Origin: Tiliqua scincoides
Taxonomy: Eukaryota; Chordata; Lepidosauria; Squamata; Scincidae
Assembly: GCF_035046505.1 (NCBI RefSeq)
Contig: NC_089823.1
Location: 860,767 to 924,766 of the forward strand
Length of the DNA: 64,000 nucleotides
Reading direction: 5' to 3'
The notes under the pieces: generated by a model
Database searches by the model: none
What the model was told of the DNA's origin: nothing
The model's input: the letters and a program-made list of their open reading frames with translations, nothing else
Program-made: the position numbers and the translations under genes
Part shown: positions 11,761-24,227 of the stretch, in pieces
Numbering within the stretch: position 1 is the stretch's first letter
Layout of the letters: every line of letters begins with the position of its first letter

Positions 11761-12699
11761 TTACCTTCAGCCTGATGAGAAAGAACTCCCTTATTCACAC
11801 ACCAACAGCCCAGTCCTATCCAAGCCCCTCCATCAATGCAGCCACCTCACCAGAGCACCCACTGCATTCTAAAAAGGGGGGAGGTCTTGGAGCTCTCCGG
11901 GTAAGGGAACATTGGTCCTCTGCTGCCATAATGGGTCTTCTTGGACCTGCACCTCCCGGAACAGACAGAAGGAGTGCCAGGGCATAAGCCTTCCCACACT
12001 CAGAGGCAGCAGGGGGGGCTGGGCCAGGGAGCCAAGCTGCCCTTCTCAGAGGGAAGGGGGAAGGGAGAGAAGGAAGGGGGTTGTGCGGCGCTGCTGCCCT
12101 GGGTGCTGACTGGTAGGGAGCTTCTTGAATGGAGGTGGGGGGGAGTGGCATGACGCAGCACCAGTGGGTGATGGGAGTACATGAATGGCAAATAGGGAAC
12201 CCAGGCCTGGACCCAGGCGCATAGAACGAGGAACACCAGGCTCTGCAGCTGAGGGTTCCTGGCAATTTCTGCCCCATAGAGTCCTATGGGATCCTTCAGG
12301 GGGGTGACCCAGGCAGGACGTCCACTCTTGCTAGCCAGGGACCTGCAGTTAAGGTGCAGCAGCTGCTTGGCAGTCACAGGGTTGTTTCCTAGACTGAGAG
12401 ACTGAGGTTGATGTGGACAGCTGGAGGTGGTGCGCCTGTGGCTGGTGTGCTCAAGGGGGCCTTTCCCGACTCAGGAGTCCTGGGAAATGGCTGGGGTCAT
12501 GTCACCCATTTTCAACTTGCTGCTCCAGCAGGAACCAGAGCTGGGAAGATTCACCTCTGCCTGGGAGGCACAAAGACTGCCTTGGACCTTTGAGGGACGG
12601 AGCTCCGCGCAGCTCTGGAGCTCCAAATTCCAGAGATCACTCGGGGGGGGGGGGTTATTATTACAGGTCAGAAATGGAGCCCTCCAGCCTGAAGAGCTG
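11761..12699. other. No gene recognised
   Basis: GC-rich unique-looking sequence with a poly-G run at 12643-12653. No domain, RNA gene or repeat signature was recognised. Confidence 0.4.
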
Positions 12700-13447
12700 G
12701 GGCCTCTTCACATAAGAACATCAGAACAGCCCCACTGGATCAGGCCATGGACCATCTAGTCCAGCTTCCTGTATCTCACAGCGGCCACCAAATGCTCCAA
12801 AGAGCACACCAGACAGCAAGAGACCTCATCCTGGTGCCCTCCCTTCCATCTGACATAGCCCATTTCTAAAATGAAGAGGTTGCACATACACATCATGGCT
12901 TGTAACCTGTAATGGATTTTTCCTCCAGAAACTTGTCCAATCCCCTTTTAAAGGTGTCCAGGCCAGTCGCCATCACCACATCCTGTGGCAAAGAGTTCCA
13001 CAGACCAACCACACACTGAGTAAAGAAATATTTTCTTTTGTCTGTCCTAACCTTCCCAACACTCAATTTTAGTGGATGTCCCCTGGTTCTGGTGTTGTGA
13101 GAAAGTGTAAAGAGCATCTCTCTATCCACTTTATCCTTCCCCTGCATAATTTTGTATGTCTCAATCATGTCCCCCCTCAGGCGCCTCTTTTCTAGGCTGA
13201 AGAGGCCCAAACGCCGTAGCCTTTCCTCATAAGGAAAGTGCCCCAGCCCAGCAATCATCTTAGTTGCTCTCTTTTGCACCTTTTCCATTTCCACTATGTC
13301 TTTTTTGAGATGTGGTGACCAGAACTGGACACAATACTCCAGGTGTGGCCTTACCATCGATTTGTACAACAGCATTATAATATGAGCCATTTTGTTCTCA
13401 ATACCTTTCCTAATGACCCCAAGCATAGAATTGGCCCGTCAAGTCAA
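12700..13447 (-). repeat. CR1-clade LINE 3' end
   Basis: The minus strand encodes 177 residues of the CR1 C terminus: MVRPHLEYCVQFWSPHLKKD, then [35 protein letters not shown] and the ending EEKSITGYKP. It finishes in the inverted tail with TTCTTATG at about 12703. The frame is open to the truncation point, suggesting a fairly young insertion. Confidence 0.9.
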
Positions 13448-15314
13448 TTAATGCCATTCCTGCAGCAGCCTCAACTTCCCCTCCAGATGTGCTCGGGCAG
13501 TAGCAGTTCTCATGGAGTCCTCATGTTGTTTCAATGCTCCGTTTGCTGATGGTGACTTCCCAGGTTGGGCCAATAAAAGCCCCCTGCTGGCCTGCTTCGC
13601 GCCATCCTCCTCCTGTCCATTGGGACCAGCATGGTTCACTGTGTGCTCCCAGGCTCAGTGGGTCTCTACATACCTTGGCAGCATTCACTGCCCCACAGAC
13701 TAGCAGCAGTGAAGCTACTGAGGGGTCCTTGTGTCTGGGGAGCCCCCTGCCAAGTGTCTCTGGTCACTCTGCAGCCCCACTGGTTTGGCTTTTCAAGGTG
13801 GCCTCAGGAGAGCTTCAGAGCCAGCCAGCTTTCCTCCCGGGGGGGGGGGGGGGAGACTGGAGAGGTTCCTCACTGCAAGATAGAAGAGCCTCCAGGGTTC
13901 CTGCTGCACTGTGGGCACAACACAGACCTGGGCCGGTGAGGGTTGAGGCTTGGAGCTCTGGCGCAGCAGCTCCCTTGGAGTGGCTCTCTTGCCTTGTACA
14001 GGAGCTCCGACAGAGGCTTCATAAATGTTGCCAGCACCCCACGACACTCTCCTCCTTCTTCCTCTTCCTTGCTGCCTGGTTGGTGAGTTTTGCCACACTG
14101 GTCTAGCCCAGCTCTCCCACTCTCCTGCTGCGTCAGCGCCGTGGCTGGGAGCCCTTGCCTGTGGTCGCATCTGGTGGCAGGCCAGCCTCAGGCTCTGCCT
14201 TGCAAGTCCTGCTTTCCCTTTGCTGGTCTCAGCACTGGGAGTGCCCAGAGAGGCTGCTTGCCTCTCTCCTCCTCCCTGGCAGTCCTGTTCTTTGCCAGAA
14301 TGGAGTTCAGTGCATGGGAAGAGCAGGCGGGTCCTGTGCTCCCAAGGGCAGACAGGCGCAGTGCAGGCAAGCCTGAGGGCTGGAAGAGAGGAGGATGAGT
14401 GAGGAGCGCTTGAGGTGAACCGAGTCTGAGGAATATTCGTGGCAACTTTTTGGAATAGTGTGCCGTTTGGGACACACTCGATACACCTTGGTGTTCTGTA
14501 CCTTTAAATTCTCAAGGAGCACCGTTGCAAGAGAGTAAGCCACTGAATGTCATGAAACCTGCTCTGCAGGCAGGCGCAAGGGACGCTCTGTCCTAGGAAT
14601 AGCAGTTTTTGTGGGAAAACAGCCAGTGTTGTTTCCTGGGACTTGTTCCTTTGCAAAGCTCATTGCAATAATGAGGACTCGGGGAAGAGAGCGACCCGCC
14701 TTCTGCAGCAGCATCCTCAACCCACAGGAGTGTCAGCTGAGCCTTCCTAGACATCTGCACATGGGAGTAAGTTTCATGACATTCAGTGTGGCGCTTACTT
14801 CTGAGCAGACACGATTGGAAGGCACTGCTACTCCGTTGCTAATCAGTGTAGATCAGAGCTTGTGCTCCAGCACCTGCTGGCATATTTTGGGGTCAGCTGG
14901 CTTCGAGCAGCTGGACTTTGGGGGTACCTTCCATTTTAGAACTCAGCCACTCAAACATCCCATTACTGTTTCTTGGGCCTCACTTCTGCATTACTGAGAA
15001 CTGCATCCCTACAATAGGAAGCAGGAAAGGTGCAATTTCGGCCCAGTCTTATCCAACTGTGCACCACTGATGGTAAGGGACCCCCTTACCCCGAGGTAAG
15101 GGAACCTTTAGGAGGTCTCCGTGACTGCCCCCCTCCCCACAAGATGCAGTGCACACCCCATTGGCATGGCTGCATCAGCGCTGGATAGTTGGATGGGATT
15201 GGGCCCTAAGAAGCACATTGTCGTTCTTGGTGGCAGAGGTTGGGTGCTGGCTTTTGCAAATGCCAACCAGCTACACACTTGCTAAAATTGTTTTGTAATG
15301 CAACATATATTGTA
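13448..15314. other. No gene recognised
   Basis: GC-rich with a poly-G run at 13840-13853. Nothing supported beyond open frames without family resemblance. Confidence 0.4.
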
Positions 15315-15727
15315 TTACACCAGAACCAGGGGACAGCCACTAAAATTGACTGGCAGAAGAGCTAGATCAGATAAAGGGAAATATTTCTTTACCCAGTGTT
15401 AATTAGTCTGTAGAACTCCTTGCCACAGGTCGTGATGGTGGCATCTGGCCTAGATGTCTTTAAATGGAGATCAGACAGATTTCTGGAGGAAAAGTCCATC
15501 ACCGATTACAAGCCACGATGGGCACGTGCAGCCTCCTGGTTTTAGGGGGCTGTCTCTGAATGGCAGGTGCAAGAGAGTGGCAACAGGATACGGGCCTCTT
15601 GTTGACTTGAGGGCTCCCTGAGGCATCTGGTGGGTCACTGTGAGATACAGGAAGCTGGACTAGATGGGCCTTTGGCTTGATCCAGCGGAGCTCTTCTTAG
15701 GATCATATGTTATGTTCTTATGTTCTT
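15315..15727 (+). repeat. CR1-clade LINE 3' end, diverged
   Basis: The copy starts at ACCAGAACCAGGGGACAGCC and ends TTATGTTCTTATGTTCTT. It differs from the main family more than most copies in the window, so it is an older insertion. Confidence 0.75.
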
Positions 15728-16382
15728 CTATTGCCTTTAAAATACAATGTTGACTTTTTGGTAGGCAGCTGGAGAAAGTCCTTCACAAGGAAGAAAATCT
15801 ACCTGAATTCCTTATTGCCAGGTAACACAATGAGTTTCAAGCAATTAACACACAAGCTACGTTTGTGCTGTTTCCAATTCCATCTCTTGTGAACAGTCAC
15901 TGTGCTTCTCTTGTAGAGATGTGGAGCTTTGCACAGCAGTGTCAGACATCGTGGCCTCTTTGGCCCTGAATGTCCCGGCCCCCAATTCTGCCACTTTGCC
16001 TTTCTGCCTCTGTGTGTGTGTCTGCTCCCATAAGAGCACAGCAAGCGAAACCTTGAATCCAGCCCCAGCCAAACCTGTCCCATCCACATCCAAAAAGAAA
16101 GGAGGATAAAGAAGGAGACCAAAGGCCAGCTCAGGAGGGCCTACAGAAATAGGTTTGTGTTTCAAACCTTCTTGGGGAAACAAGAGAGTGGGAGCCCAGC
16201 GAACTCTCTTCTGCGGGAGGGAAATCCCCAGGGAGGGAGCCAGCACTGAGAAGTCCCTCCTGCATGCACTGTTGACCATGCTTCAGATTGCAGGCGGATT
16301 GCAGGGGAAGAGGGTCTCCCCCCAGGATCTAAGGCACAAGTAGGTTCACTGGGAAGCTGGGAAGTACTCAAGCCATTCCGAG

Positions 16383-16734
16383 CAGTGGTTCTCAAACTTC
16401 TAGCACCGGGACCCACTTCTTAGAATGAGAATCTGCCAGGGCCCAGAAGTGATGTCATGCCTAGAAGTGACATCATCAAGCAGGAAAATTTTTAAAATCC
16501 TAGGCTGCAATCCTACCCACACTTAGCCAGGAATAAGTCCCATTGACTATCATTGTTAAAAGCATATAGCCTGTTAAAAGCACAGATCTGTAACATTTGT
16601 CCTAATGCAGTCACATACCATAGTAGCATCAAGTCTACTGTATTAAAGATAAAATACTGAAATGAATGGGGACCCACCTGAAATTGGCTCACGACCCACC
16701 TAGTGGGTCCTGATCCACAGTTTGAGCAACACTG
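16383..16734 (+). repeat. Short hAT-type element, 352 bp
   Basis: Inverted termini are CAGTGGTTCTCAAACTT on the left and CAGTTTGAGCAACACTG on the right. Flanks ATTCCGAG and ATTTAGAG agree at 6 of 8 positions, consistent with a hAT 8-bp duplication. A reverse-orientation relative lies at 27293-27619. It ends about 110 bp before the splice acceptor of the next OR. Confidence 0.8.
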
Positions 16735-16905
16735 ATTTAGAGATATGGGGCAGAGGAAGCTTTTGTGGGGACAGGGTGGCCTCTTCCTTGCTTCTTTCTC
16801 GCCCATTCGTGCCGTCTCCATGTGTTGTGCTCTGGTCTGCAGGTGCTGGGATAATCAGTGAAGTGGGCTGCTGAACAGGTCGTGAGACTCTGCCGAGAGT
16901 GGACC

Positions 16906-17871
16906 ATGGCCTCTGCCAACCTGACCCACTCACTGCCCTCCGTGTTCCTCTTGCAAGGCATCCCGGGCCTGGAGGCATACCAGCTGTGGCTCTCGATGCC
17001 AGTGTGCACCATCTACGTGGTCATAATTGCTGGGAACTGCACCATCTTACTGGTGATTGCCACAGAGCCAGTCTTGCACAGGCCCATGTGCTACTTCCTC
17101 TGCATGCTGGCTGCCATTGATTTAGCGGCCTCCACTTCCACCCTGCCCAAGATGCTCTGCATTTTCTGGTTTCAGGCTGGGGAGATCCGTGCTGGTGCCT
17201 GCCTGGCCCAGATGTTCTTCATCCATGCTTTGTGCATGATGGAGTCGGCTGTGCTGCTGGCCATGGCGCTTGACCGCTACGTGGCCATTTGCTTCCCGCT
17301 CAGATACAGCTCTGTCTTCACTGGGTCACTCGTGGCCAAGATGGGCGTGGCCAGTGTGGTCCGGGGGACGCTGCTGATGGGACCCTGTCCCTTCCTGATC
17401 AGAAGACTGTCCTACTGCCAGACAAACGTCATCCACCACACGTACTGCGAGCACATGGCAGTGGTTAAGCTGGCCTGTGGGGACACCAGCACCAACCGGG
17501 CCTACGGACTGAGTGTGGCACTGCTGGTCATTGGAGGGGACCTGCTCTGCATTGGACTCTCCTACTGCTTCATTGTCCGTGCAGTGCTGCGCCTGTCTTC
17601 CTCCGAGGCCAGGCTCAAGGCCTTTGGCACCTGCGGCTCCCACCTCTGCGTCATCCTGATCTCTTACAGCCCTGCACTCTTCTCCTTCTTCACGCACCGC
17701 TTTGGCCATCAAGTCCCTCCTCACGTCCACATCCTGCTGGCCAATCTCTACCTCCTCCTCCCTCCCATGTTGAACCCCATTGTGTATGGCGTGCGGACCA
17801 AGGGCATCCGGGAGAGGGTTGTCAGGGTCTTCCTGCCAGCCAGGCTCACTGCTGAACCCAGGCTTGGCTGA
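16906..17871 (+). CDS. Class I olfactory receptor, OR52-like, 321 aa
   Basis: A seven-transmembrane odorant receptor of olfactory neurons. Visible marks: NLT glycosylation sequon at residue 5, GIPGLE at 18-23, AGN of TM1 at 42-44, HRPMCYF at 58-64, Cys99, MALDRYVAICFPLRY at 120-134, HTYCEH at 178-183, SY at 219-220, KAFGTC at 239-243 and NPIVYGVRTKG at 290-300. The start chosen is the ATG in GGACCATGG, a strong Kozak context that gives the usual N terminus; the acceptor TCTGGTCTGCAG ends at 16842, 63 nt upstream. It is closer in sequence to the minus-strand OR at 7522-8472 (shared HMAVVKLAC, YGLSVAL, KAF.TCGSH.CVILI) than to the trio downstream, so the two form an older pair in opposite orientation. 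The coding region is unbroken. Confidence 0.94.
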   Translation: MASANLTHSLPSVFLLQGIPGLEAYQLWLSMPVCTIYVVIIAGNCTILLVIATEPVLHRPMCYFLCMLAAIDLAASTSTLPKMLCIFWFQAGEIRAGACLAQMFFIHALCMMESAVLLAMALDRYVAICFPLRYSSVFTGSLVAKMGVASVVRGTLLMGPCPFLIRRLSYCQTNVIHHTYCEHMAVVKLACGDTSTNRAYGLSVALLVIGGDLLCIGLSYCFIVRAVLRLSSSEARLKAFGTCGSHLCVILISYSPALFSFFTHRFGHQVPPHVHILLANLYLLLPPMLNPIVYGVRTKGIRERVVRVFLPARLTAEPRLG

Positions 17872-18055
17872 GTGTGCCTCGCTGCTCTCCCTCCACAGGC
17901 TCTCGTGATCTGAGCCATAGCCACAATGCAGCTGTTTGCTTGAGTAGGCGAAACTGTGAGACTCCCACACCACAGTCCCAACAGCAAGTACAGGGCCTGG
18001 GAAGGCTTGTGCAGCGTGAATAGCACGGGAACCGTTTCTTGCTGAACTGTGTCTA

Positions 18056-18322
18056 GGGCATCATTCCTGGATGCCTTTAAGAGGGGACGGGACAGATTTC
18101 TGGAGAAGTTCATTATGAGTTACAAGTCATAGTAGGTACGTGCAAGCTCTTGGTTTGAGAGGCAGGCTGCCTCCGATTGCCAGATGCAGGGGAGGGCACC
18201 AGGCCACAGGTTGTGTCTGTTGTCTTGTGTGCTCCCTGAGGCATTTGGTGGGCCGCTGTGTGATACAGGAAGCTGGACTAGATGGGCCTTTGGCCTGATC
18301 CAGCAGCACTCTTCTTATGTTC
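18056..18322 (+). repeat. CR1-clade LINE tail
   Basis: It begins within the last codons (GGATGCCTTTAAGAGGGGAC) and runs through GAAGCTGGACTAGATGGGCC to TTCTTATGTTC. It lies about 180 bp after the stop codon of the upstream OR. Confidence 0.8.
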
Positions 18323-18619
18323 ATCTTGCTGCCATACAGCCTGCCTGCCTGCACACTTACGAGTCAGGGTAGGACACAGGGGGAGTGAGCTGGCTCCATC
18401 TGCTGCTGGTTACTGAATCCATTTGATCAACCTTTGTGTTGTGCTTTCCACCCAGACTTGGGCATTGTCCATCAGCCTGCTTGTAATTTAATAAACAAGT
18501 TCAGTTTTGACTCTTTGCCTGCCTAGTTCATGTCTCTTCACCATGCAGGGTCTGGTTGATAATACAGTGCTGTCCTGTGTTTTGCATCGCGCCCTCACCC
18601 CTTCCCTGGGTGCTCACAG

Positions 18620-19584
18620 CAGTGGCGTAGCTAGCAAGGGACGGGGGGTGGTCGCCCTAGGTACCAGCCTGGGGAGGGTGACACCACAAGTCACCAAAAT
18701 TGCTAACGTCGCAGTGGTTGGGAAAAACCCCATCACGCTATATACCGTTGGATGTGGAATTTCCAGCATAATACAATGGAAAAACCAGAGTGAAATATCT
18801 GCTTTTTATCAAAAGTTATGGCCAAAAAACCAGAAAATAAAAAATGCATGTAACCCTATGGAAAGTGAAACTGAGGCATATCGCGCGTTTACCCATGAGT
18901 ACATGAACTTGCTTTAGTCCATTGGGAAGGGCAGGCTGGGAGGAATCCAACAACACCAGAATGGTCCCGATCCGATGAACGCAGTCCCCAAAAACACCCA
19001 AGAAGGAAGTCCCTCCCTCCAAGCTGACAAATGTATTGAGCCCTATGGAAAGCAAAACTAAGCATTTACTTATGTGTAAACAACCATACCTTGGCTTGTG
19101 GTCAGGTCAGGCAAAGGGGAATGTGAGGCCTCCAGAATGGTCCTGATCTGATGGAACTGGAGCTTAACAAATGCTCCAGAAGGCAGCCCCCTCCCCCCCC
19201 AAAATGAATAAGACAGAGGCTTGAGCTGATAAGGTGAATGTTTCTCTTTTAGACTTGTAAAGCCAGGTGGGTACTTATATTGATATGCTTGAAATATATG
19301 AAGGTGGGCACTGGGTAGGGCTGAAAATCTCACTTTTTTTGTGGGGGTGTGTGTGTGTTATTGCAGGCAGGCTACAGAGAAAATTCATTTGGTGGATCAG
19401 GGCTGGCTTCCCTTTATTTAATTATTTGTTTTTCTTTAATTTAATTATTTATAATTATTTATTTTAATTTGCTTGATGATGTCACTTCCAGCCATGACAT
19501 CACTTGAAAAATTAGCTAATTATGTCATATGGGGTGACAAAAATTTATGGGCCCTGGGTGTCAGATGACCTAGCTACACCACTG
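18620..19584 (+). repeat. Non-autonomous hAT-type element, 965 bp
   Basis: Terminal inverted repeats are CAGTGGCGTAGCTAG at 18620-18634 and CTAGCTACACCACTG at 19570-19584 (one mismatch). Flanks GCTCACAG (18612-18619) and GCTCAAAG (19585-19592) match at 7 of 8 positions, a hAT target duplication. No transposase frame is present, so it was moved by an enzyme made elsewhere. A long relative lies at 24228-25300. Confidence 0.9.
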
Positions 19585-19592
19585 GCTCAAAG

Positions 19593-20445
19593 CAGCCAAC
19601 TACACAGTCCTGCTCTTGGCCTGTAACAGGAAGTGGGCACCTGTGCTTGATGCTTCCAATACTTTTAGTGGGGATGGGGGGGATGAGAGATACTTCTGTG
19701 TTTGCCAGAGTTTCAGCAAACTAATAACATAACTATTAGCCCAATCCTATCCTATCTTATCCCGTGGTCTGCCATCACATTGCACCCATCTCCCAAGATG
19801 CTCCAGTGGCAGGCGGATTGCTGCCAGCAGTGCAGAAGCCAGTAAGCCCCACACCGGCAGTGGCAGGCAGTAGAAAAGGTGGCCACTGCTGTAGATAAGG
19901 TGGCAGTGTGGGTGGATTGGCAGGTGTGGGCCAGGGGCAGGCCAGGATGGGTTGAGGTTGAATCTCAGTGGCAGCTGTGTCTGCAAGATCCTGAGCCCTC
20001 ATCTCAAGCCCCACATGCCCCCTTGGATGTAACAGATTTACACCCCAAGAGTAGCTGGTGTAGATCTAAGTTGGCCCATTGGAGACCAAGGAGTGGCAGA
20101 GGGGAGAAGTAAAAAAAATGTCTTTCTTCCCTCTCCTGGGCTGCCCAGTTCCCCACCAGCCTGCTGTGTCTGCAGCACTGCACCCTGCAAACTGCCTTGG
20201 GTAGGACTGGGATGCTGACCTGTATTTGCTGTATTTGCTGACCTGTATTTCTGCCCTTCCCCTTTCCAGGAGCTCAAGATGGGCAACCACAGTTTGACGT
20301 GAAACAGAACATAATAGTTTGAACAGGATGGTCCTGGTGGCTACACAGGCCTGCCTTTGGAGGGAGTGGGCTTGAGGACGTCTTGCGCTCCTCTGTTCCC
20401 AAGATTGCAAAAAGAGCCCCTGCAAAATGCCCAACAATGAAAACT
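19593..20445. other. No gene recognised
   Basis: Mostly unique-looking sequence with no coding or RNA gene signature that I can support. Confidence 0.4.
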
Positions 20446-21656
20446 CCACAGTCAGGGAATCAGAGGGCAGGTCCTCTCCTGGATTGAGACCTGGCTGAAG
20501 ACCAGGAAACAGAGAGTGGGTGTCAATGGGCAATTTTCACAACGGAGCGAGGTGAAAAGCGGTGTGCCCCAAGGATCTGTCCTGGGTCTGGTGCTCTTCA
20601 ACCTCTTCATAAATGACCTGAAGACAGGGTTGAGCAGTGAGGTGGCTAAGTTTGCAGATGACACCAAACTTTTCCGAGTGGTGAAGACCAGAAGTGATTG
20701 TGAGGAGCTCCAGAAAGATCTCTCCAGACTGGCAGAATGGGTAGCAAAATGGCAGATGCGCTTCAATGTCAGTAAGTGTAAAATCATGCACATTGGGGCA
20801 AAAAATCAAAACTTTAGATATAGGCTGATGGGTTCTGAGCTGTCTGTGACAGATCAGGAGAGAGATCTTGGGGTGGTGGTGGACCGGTCGATGAAAGTGT
20901 CAACCCAATGTGCGGCGGCAGTAAAGAAGGCCAATTCTATGCTTCAGATCATTAGGAAAGGTATTGAGAACAAAGTGGCTAATATTATAATGCTGTTGTA
21001 CAAACCGATGGTAAGGCCACACCTGGAGTATTGTGTCCAGTTCTGGTCGCCGCATCTCAAAAAAGACATAGTGGAAATGGAAAAGGTGCAAAAGAGAGCG
21101 ACTAAGATGATTACTGGGCTGGAACACCTTCCTTATGAGGAAAGGCTACGGCGTTTGGGCCTCTTCAGCCTAGAAAAGAGACGCCTGAGGGGGGACATGA
21201 TTGAGACATACAAAATTATGCAGGGGATGGACAGAGTGGATAGGGAGATGCTCTTTACACTCTCACATAACACCAGAACCAGGGGACATCCACTAAAATG
21301 GAGTGTTGGGAGAGTTAAGACAAAAGAAAATATTTCTTTACTCAGCGTGTGGTCGGTCTGTGGAACTCCTTGCCACAGGATGTGGTGATGGTGACTTGCC
21401 TGGACGCCTTTAAAAGGGGATTGGACAAGTTTCTGGAGGAAAAGTCCATTACGGGTTACAAGCCATGATGTGTACTTGCAACCTGCTGATTTTAGAAATG
21501 GGCTATGTCAGAAGGCCAATGCAAGGGAGGGCACCAGGATGAGGTCTCTTGTTATCTGGTGTGCTCCCTGGGGCATTTGGTGGGCCGCTGTAAGATACAG
21601 GAAGCTGGACTAGATGGGCCTTTGGCCTGCTCCAGTGGGGCTGTTCTTATGTTCTT
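20446..21656 (+). repeat. CR1-clade LINE, RT palm to 3' end
   Basis: An open frame at 20516-21388 carries reverse-transcriptase signatures: SGVPQGSVLGL (RT domain 4), the catalytic box KFADDTKLF (RT domain 5) and the C-terminal LEYCVQFWSPHLKKD block; it then shifts frame near 21310 at the GRVKTKEN site, so the copy is inactive. It is 5' truncated and ends in the standard tail, which is continued by the tandem array starting at 21657. Confidence 0.92.
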
Positions 21657-22214
21657 AACTACAATTCCCAGGAAGCCTTGCAGGTCTCTTGTTATCTGGT
21701 GTGCTCCCTGGGGCATTTGGTGGGCCGCTGTGAGATACAGGAAGCTGGACTAGATGGGCCTATGGCCTGATCCAGTGGGGCTGTTCTTATGTTCTTAACT
21801 ACAATTCCCAGGAAGCCTTGCAGGTCTCTTGTTATCTGGTGTGCTCCCTGGGCATTTGGTGGGCCGCTGTGAGATACAGGAAGCTGGACTAGATGGGCCT
21901 TTGGCCTGCTCCAGTGGGGCTGTTCTTATGTTCTTAACTACAATTCCCAGGAAGCCTTGCAGGTCTCTTGTTATCTGGTGTGCTCCCTGGGGCATTTGGT
22001 GTGCCGCTGTGAGATACAGGAAGCTGGACTAGATGGGCCTTTGGCCTGCTCCAGTGGGGCTGTTCTTATGTTCTTAACTACAATTCCCAGGAAGCCTTGC
22101 AGGTCTCTTGTTATCTGGTGTGCTCCCTGGGCATTTGGTGGGCCGCTGTGAGATACAGGAAGCTGGACTAGATGGGCCTATGGCCTGATCCATTGGGACT
22201 GTTCTTATGTTCTT
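21657..22214 (+). repeat. Tandem array, four units of about 140 bp, made from a CR1 tail
   Basis: Units begin at 21657, 21797, 21936 and 22076, giving periods of 140, 139, 140 and about 139. Each unit is a short non-CR1 spacer (AACTACAATTCCCAGGAAGC-CTTGCAG) joined to about 113 bp of CR1 3' tail ending TTCTTATGTTCTT. Units differ at only a few positions, so the array is young. The same spacer-tail junction occurs once more at 52849-53080. Confidence 0.93.
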
Positions 22215-22437
22215 ATGTACCCACTTTTCTGTATCCCTCGGAGCACAGACTCTCTCTCCCTCTCTCCCCTGGCTTTGATGGAACAAGCCGCCCCCTGCCC
22301 ACCCCATTCCCCACCCCACTCCTCCCCTGAACCTCCCCCCACTGTCTGGGAACCCCTGGCAGCTGTATGGAGCCTCCAACCAGAGTACATGATGGAGGCA
22401 TGGCTTATGGAGCATATTCTCTGCCCTGGGCCCTGTT

Positions 22438-23630
22438 AATTGAAGGGGTAAAAAGAATCCTCATCAGATTTGCAGGTGACTGTAAACTGGGAGAAATAGA
22501 TAACACTGCAGAAGTCGGTAGAAGCATCCAGGAGGACCTTGGCAGAAATGAACAGGCTGAAGTTCAGCAGGGACAAATGCAGGCCCTGCACTTAGGGACA
22601 GAAACCAAAGGCAATGGCCCATACCTGGCTTGGCAACACAGTAAGCAAAAGGGATCTCGGCAGGGAAGGCTCATCCTTGAGGCCAACTGAAGCTGTTGCC
22701 TCAGGCAGCAGATTGGGGTGTGTGTGTGTGTGTGGAGGGGGTTCTCCTCCTCTTTGACTGCCTTCTCTCCTCTACTGCCCCTCCTTTTCCTTTCACTTGC
22801 TGGATTAGAAAAGGAGAGAGGAAATGTGGAGGGTGTTGAGCTGGAACTCTGGAGCAGAGGCCGGCACAGGATTGAGTGAAGATCTTGACTGCTGCCTCAG
22901 GTGTCAGGAGGTCTTGGGTTGGCCCTGGATCTCCATGCTGGATCCCAAGCAGTGTGATGCTGCTGCCAGGAAGTTGAATACAGGATGTAGATTAGATTCC
23001 TAGAACCATCACTTCCCAGTGGTGAGTTGCAGCAGTTCCACGTTACTTGGCACGGGTCAGACCTCACCTGGAGTGCTGTGTCCAGCTCTGGGTGCCACAT
23101 CTGAATAAGGATGCAGTCAGGCTGGGACAGGCCCCGAGAAGGACAACAGAGCTGCTCAGGAAAACCAGTGCTCTGAGGGGAGCTTGAGGGCACTTTCTAT
23201 GTTTGGCCTGGAGAAGAGAAGGTTGGGGGTGGGATAACCTTGTCTAGTGCTCAGATACTTGAAGTGCGGACACATGGAGGATTAGGCAGAGGGCAAAGAA
23301 GTGTTCTCTCCTGCCCCAAAGAACTATTGGCTGCCCCTTTTTTTGAGAAGAAAGGTGGGGTAAACACTACCTAAATGAATGACTGGAAAGTCTAGACCTA
23401 ATGGGTTTAAGTTGCAAGAGGGGGGATTCCAGTCACCAGGAGAAATTTCCTCAGAGTAAGACCAAGTGATTACAGAAGGAAGTGGTGGAGTTTCCCTGGG
23501 CTGGGGGTCTTCCAGCAGGGGCTGCCTGGGACTTTGTGAGCTACTCGGGAGAAGATTTTCTTGCTTTGAGCAGGAAGATGGATTAGATGGCCTTGAACAC
23601 CCCTCCAAAATCTAGGCTTCTATGACATCA
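22438..23630 (+). repeat. Old CR1/L3-type LINE fragments
   Basis: At 22438-22680 the frame KRILIRFAGDCKLGEI resembles a decayed RT catalytic box; at about 23060-23220 ACCTCACCTGGAGTGCTGTG and GGCCTGGAGAAGAGAAGG match the CR1 C-terminal block; the end near 23590 (TTAGATGGCCTTGAA, then GCTTCTATGA) is a CR1 tail. A (GT)n tract sits at 22717-22732. Strongly diverged and broken, hence old. Confidence 0.65.
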
Positions 23631-24227
23631 TGAGTTCCTCTACCGTACCAGTGCAGTACTGGTTTCCACCATGAGACGGCTGCCGTTACCTCTTTCCTGA
23701 AGCGTTAGACTGGTGTACCCACCTGATTCCTTGCCAAAACATGACCTCCATCCAGCACGCAGCTCTGGCCAAATTGGGGGGGGGAGGAGGAGGAGAGCAG
23801 CTCTTCCTCATTTTGCACACTGTACCTGGAGATCTGTGCAGCTGTCCGCTGGGACTTCCCCCTGAGAGGCAGAGGACTGGCCTGCTGGGAGAGGGTGGAT
23901 GTGTGGAGAGAGTCATAAATGTTCCACCAGCTGGGAAGGAGCCTGTGCAGACTCTCAGTGCTTCACAGCTGCTCCCTAACGTGAGTGAAGAAGAGTTCGA
24001 GGTCCCCCAGCTCTGGGTGAGTCCATCTTCTTGGGACAGGAATTCAGAACAAAACTAAAATAAAGAAGAGTCAAGCGTCTGGTTGGGGGAGGGAGAAGGT
24101 GCCCCAGACTGAAAGGTGTGATGGGGAAATTTCTTGGCGTGAGGTGGGCCGTTCTGCTAGCCGACTCCCTGACCCTTGGGAGGCCCCCCACCTTTGCCTC
24201 CCGAGCCCCCCTCTTCAGACTCCCACC

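Noticed and set aside
21657-22214. CRISPR-like regular spacing
   Set aside because: Vertebrate DNA; the whole 140-bp unit repeats, with no unique spacers.
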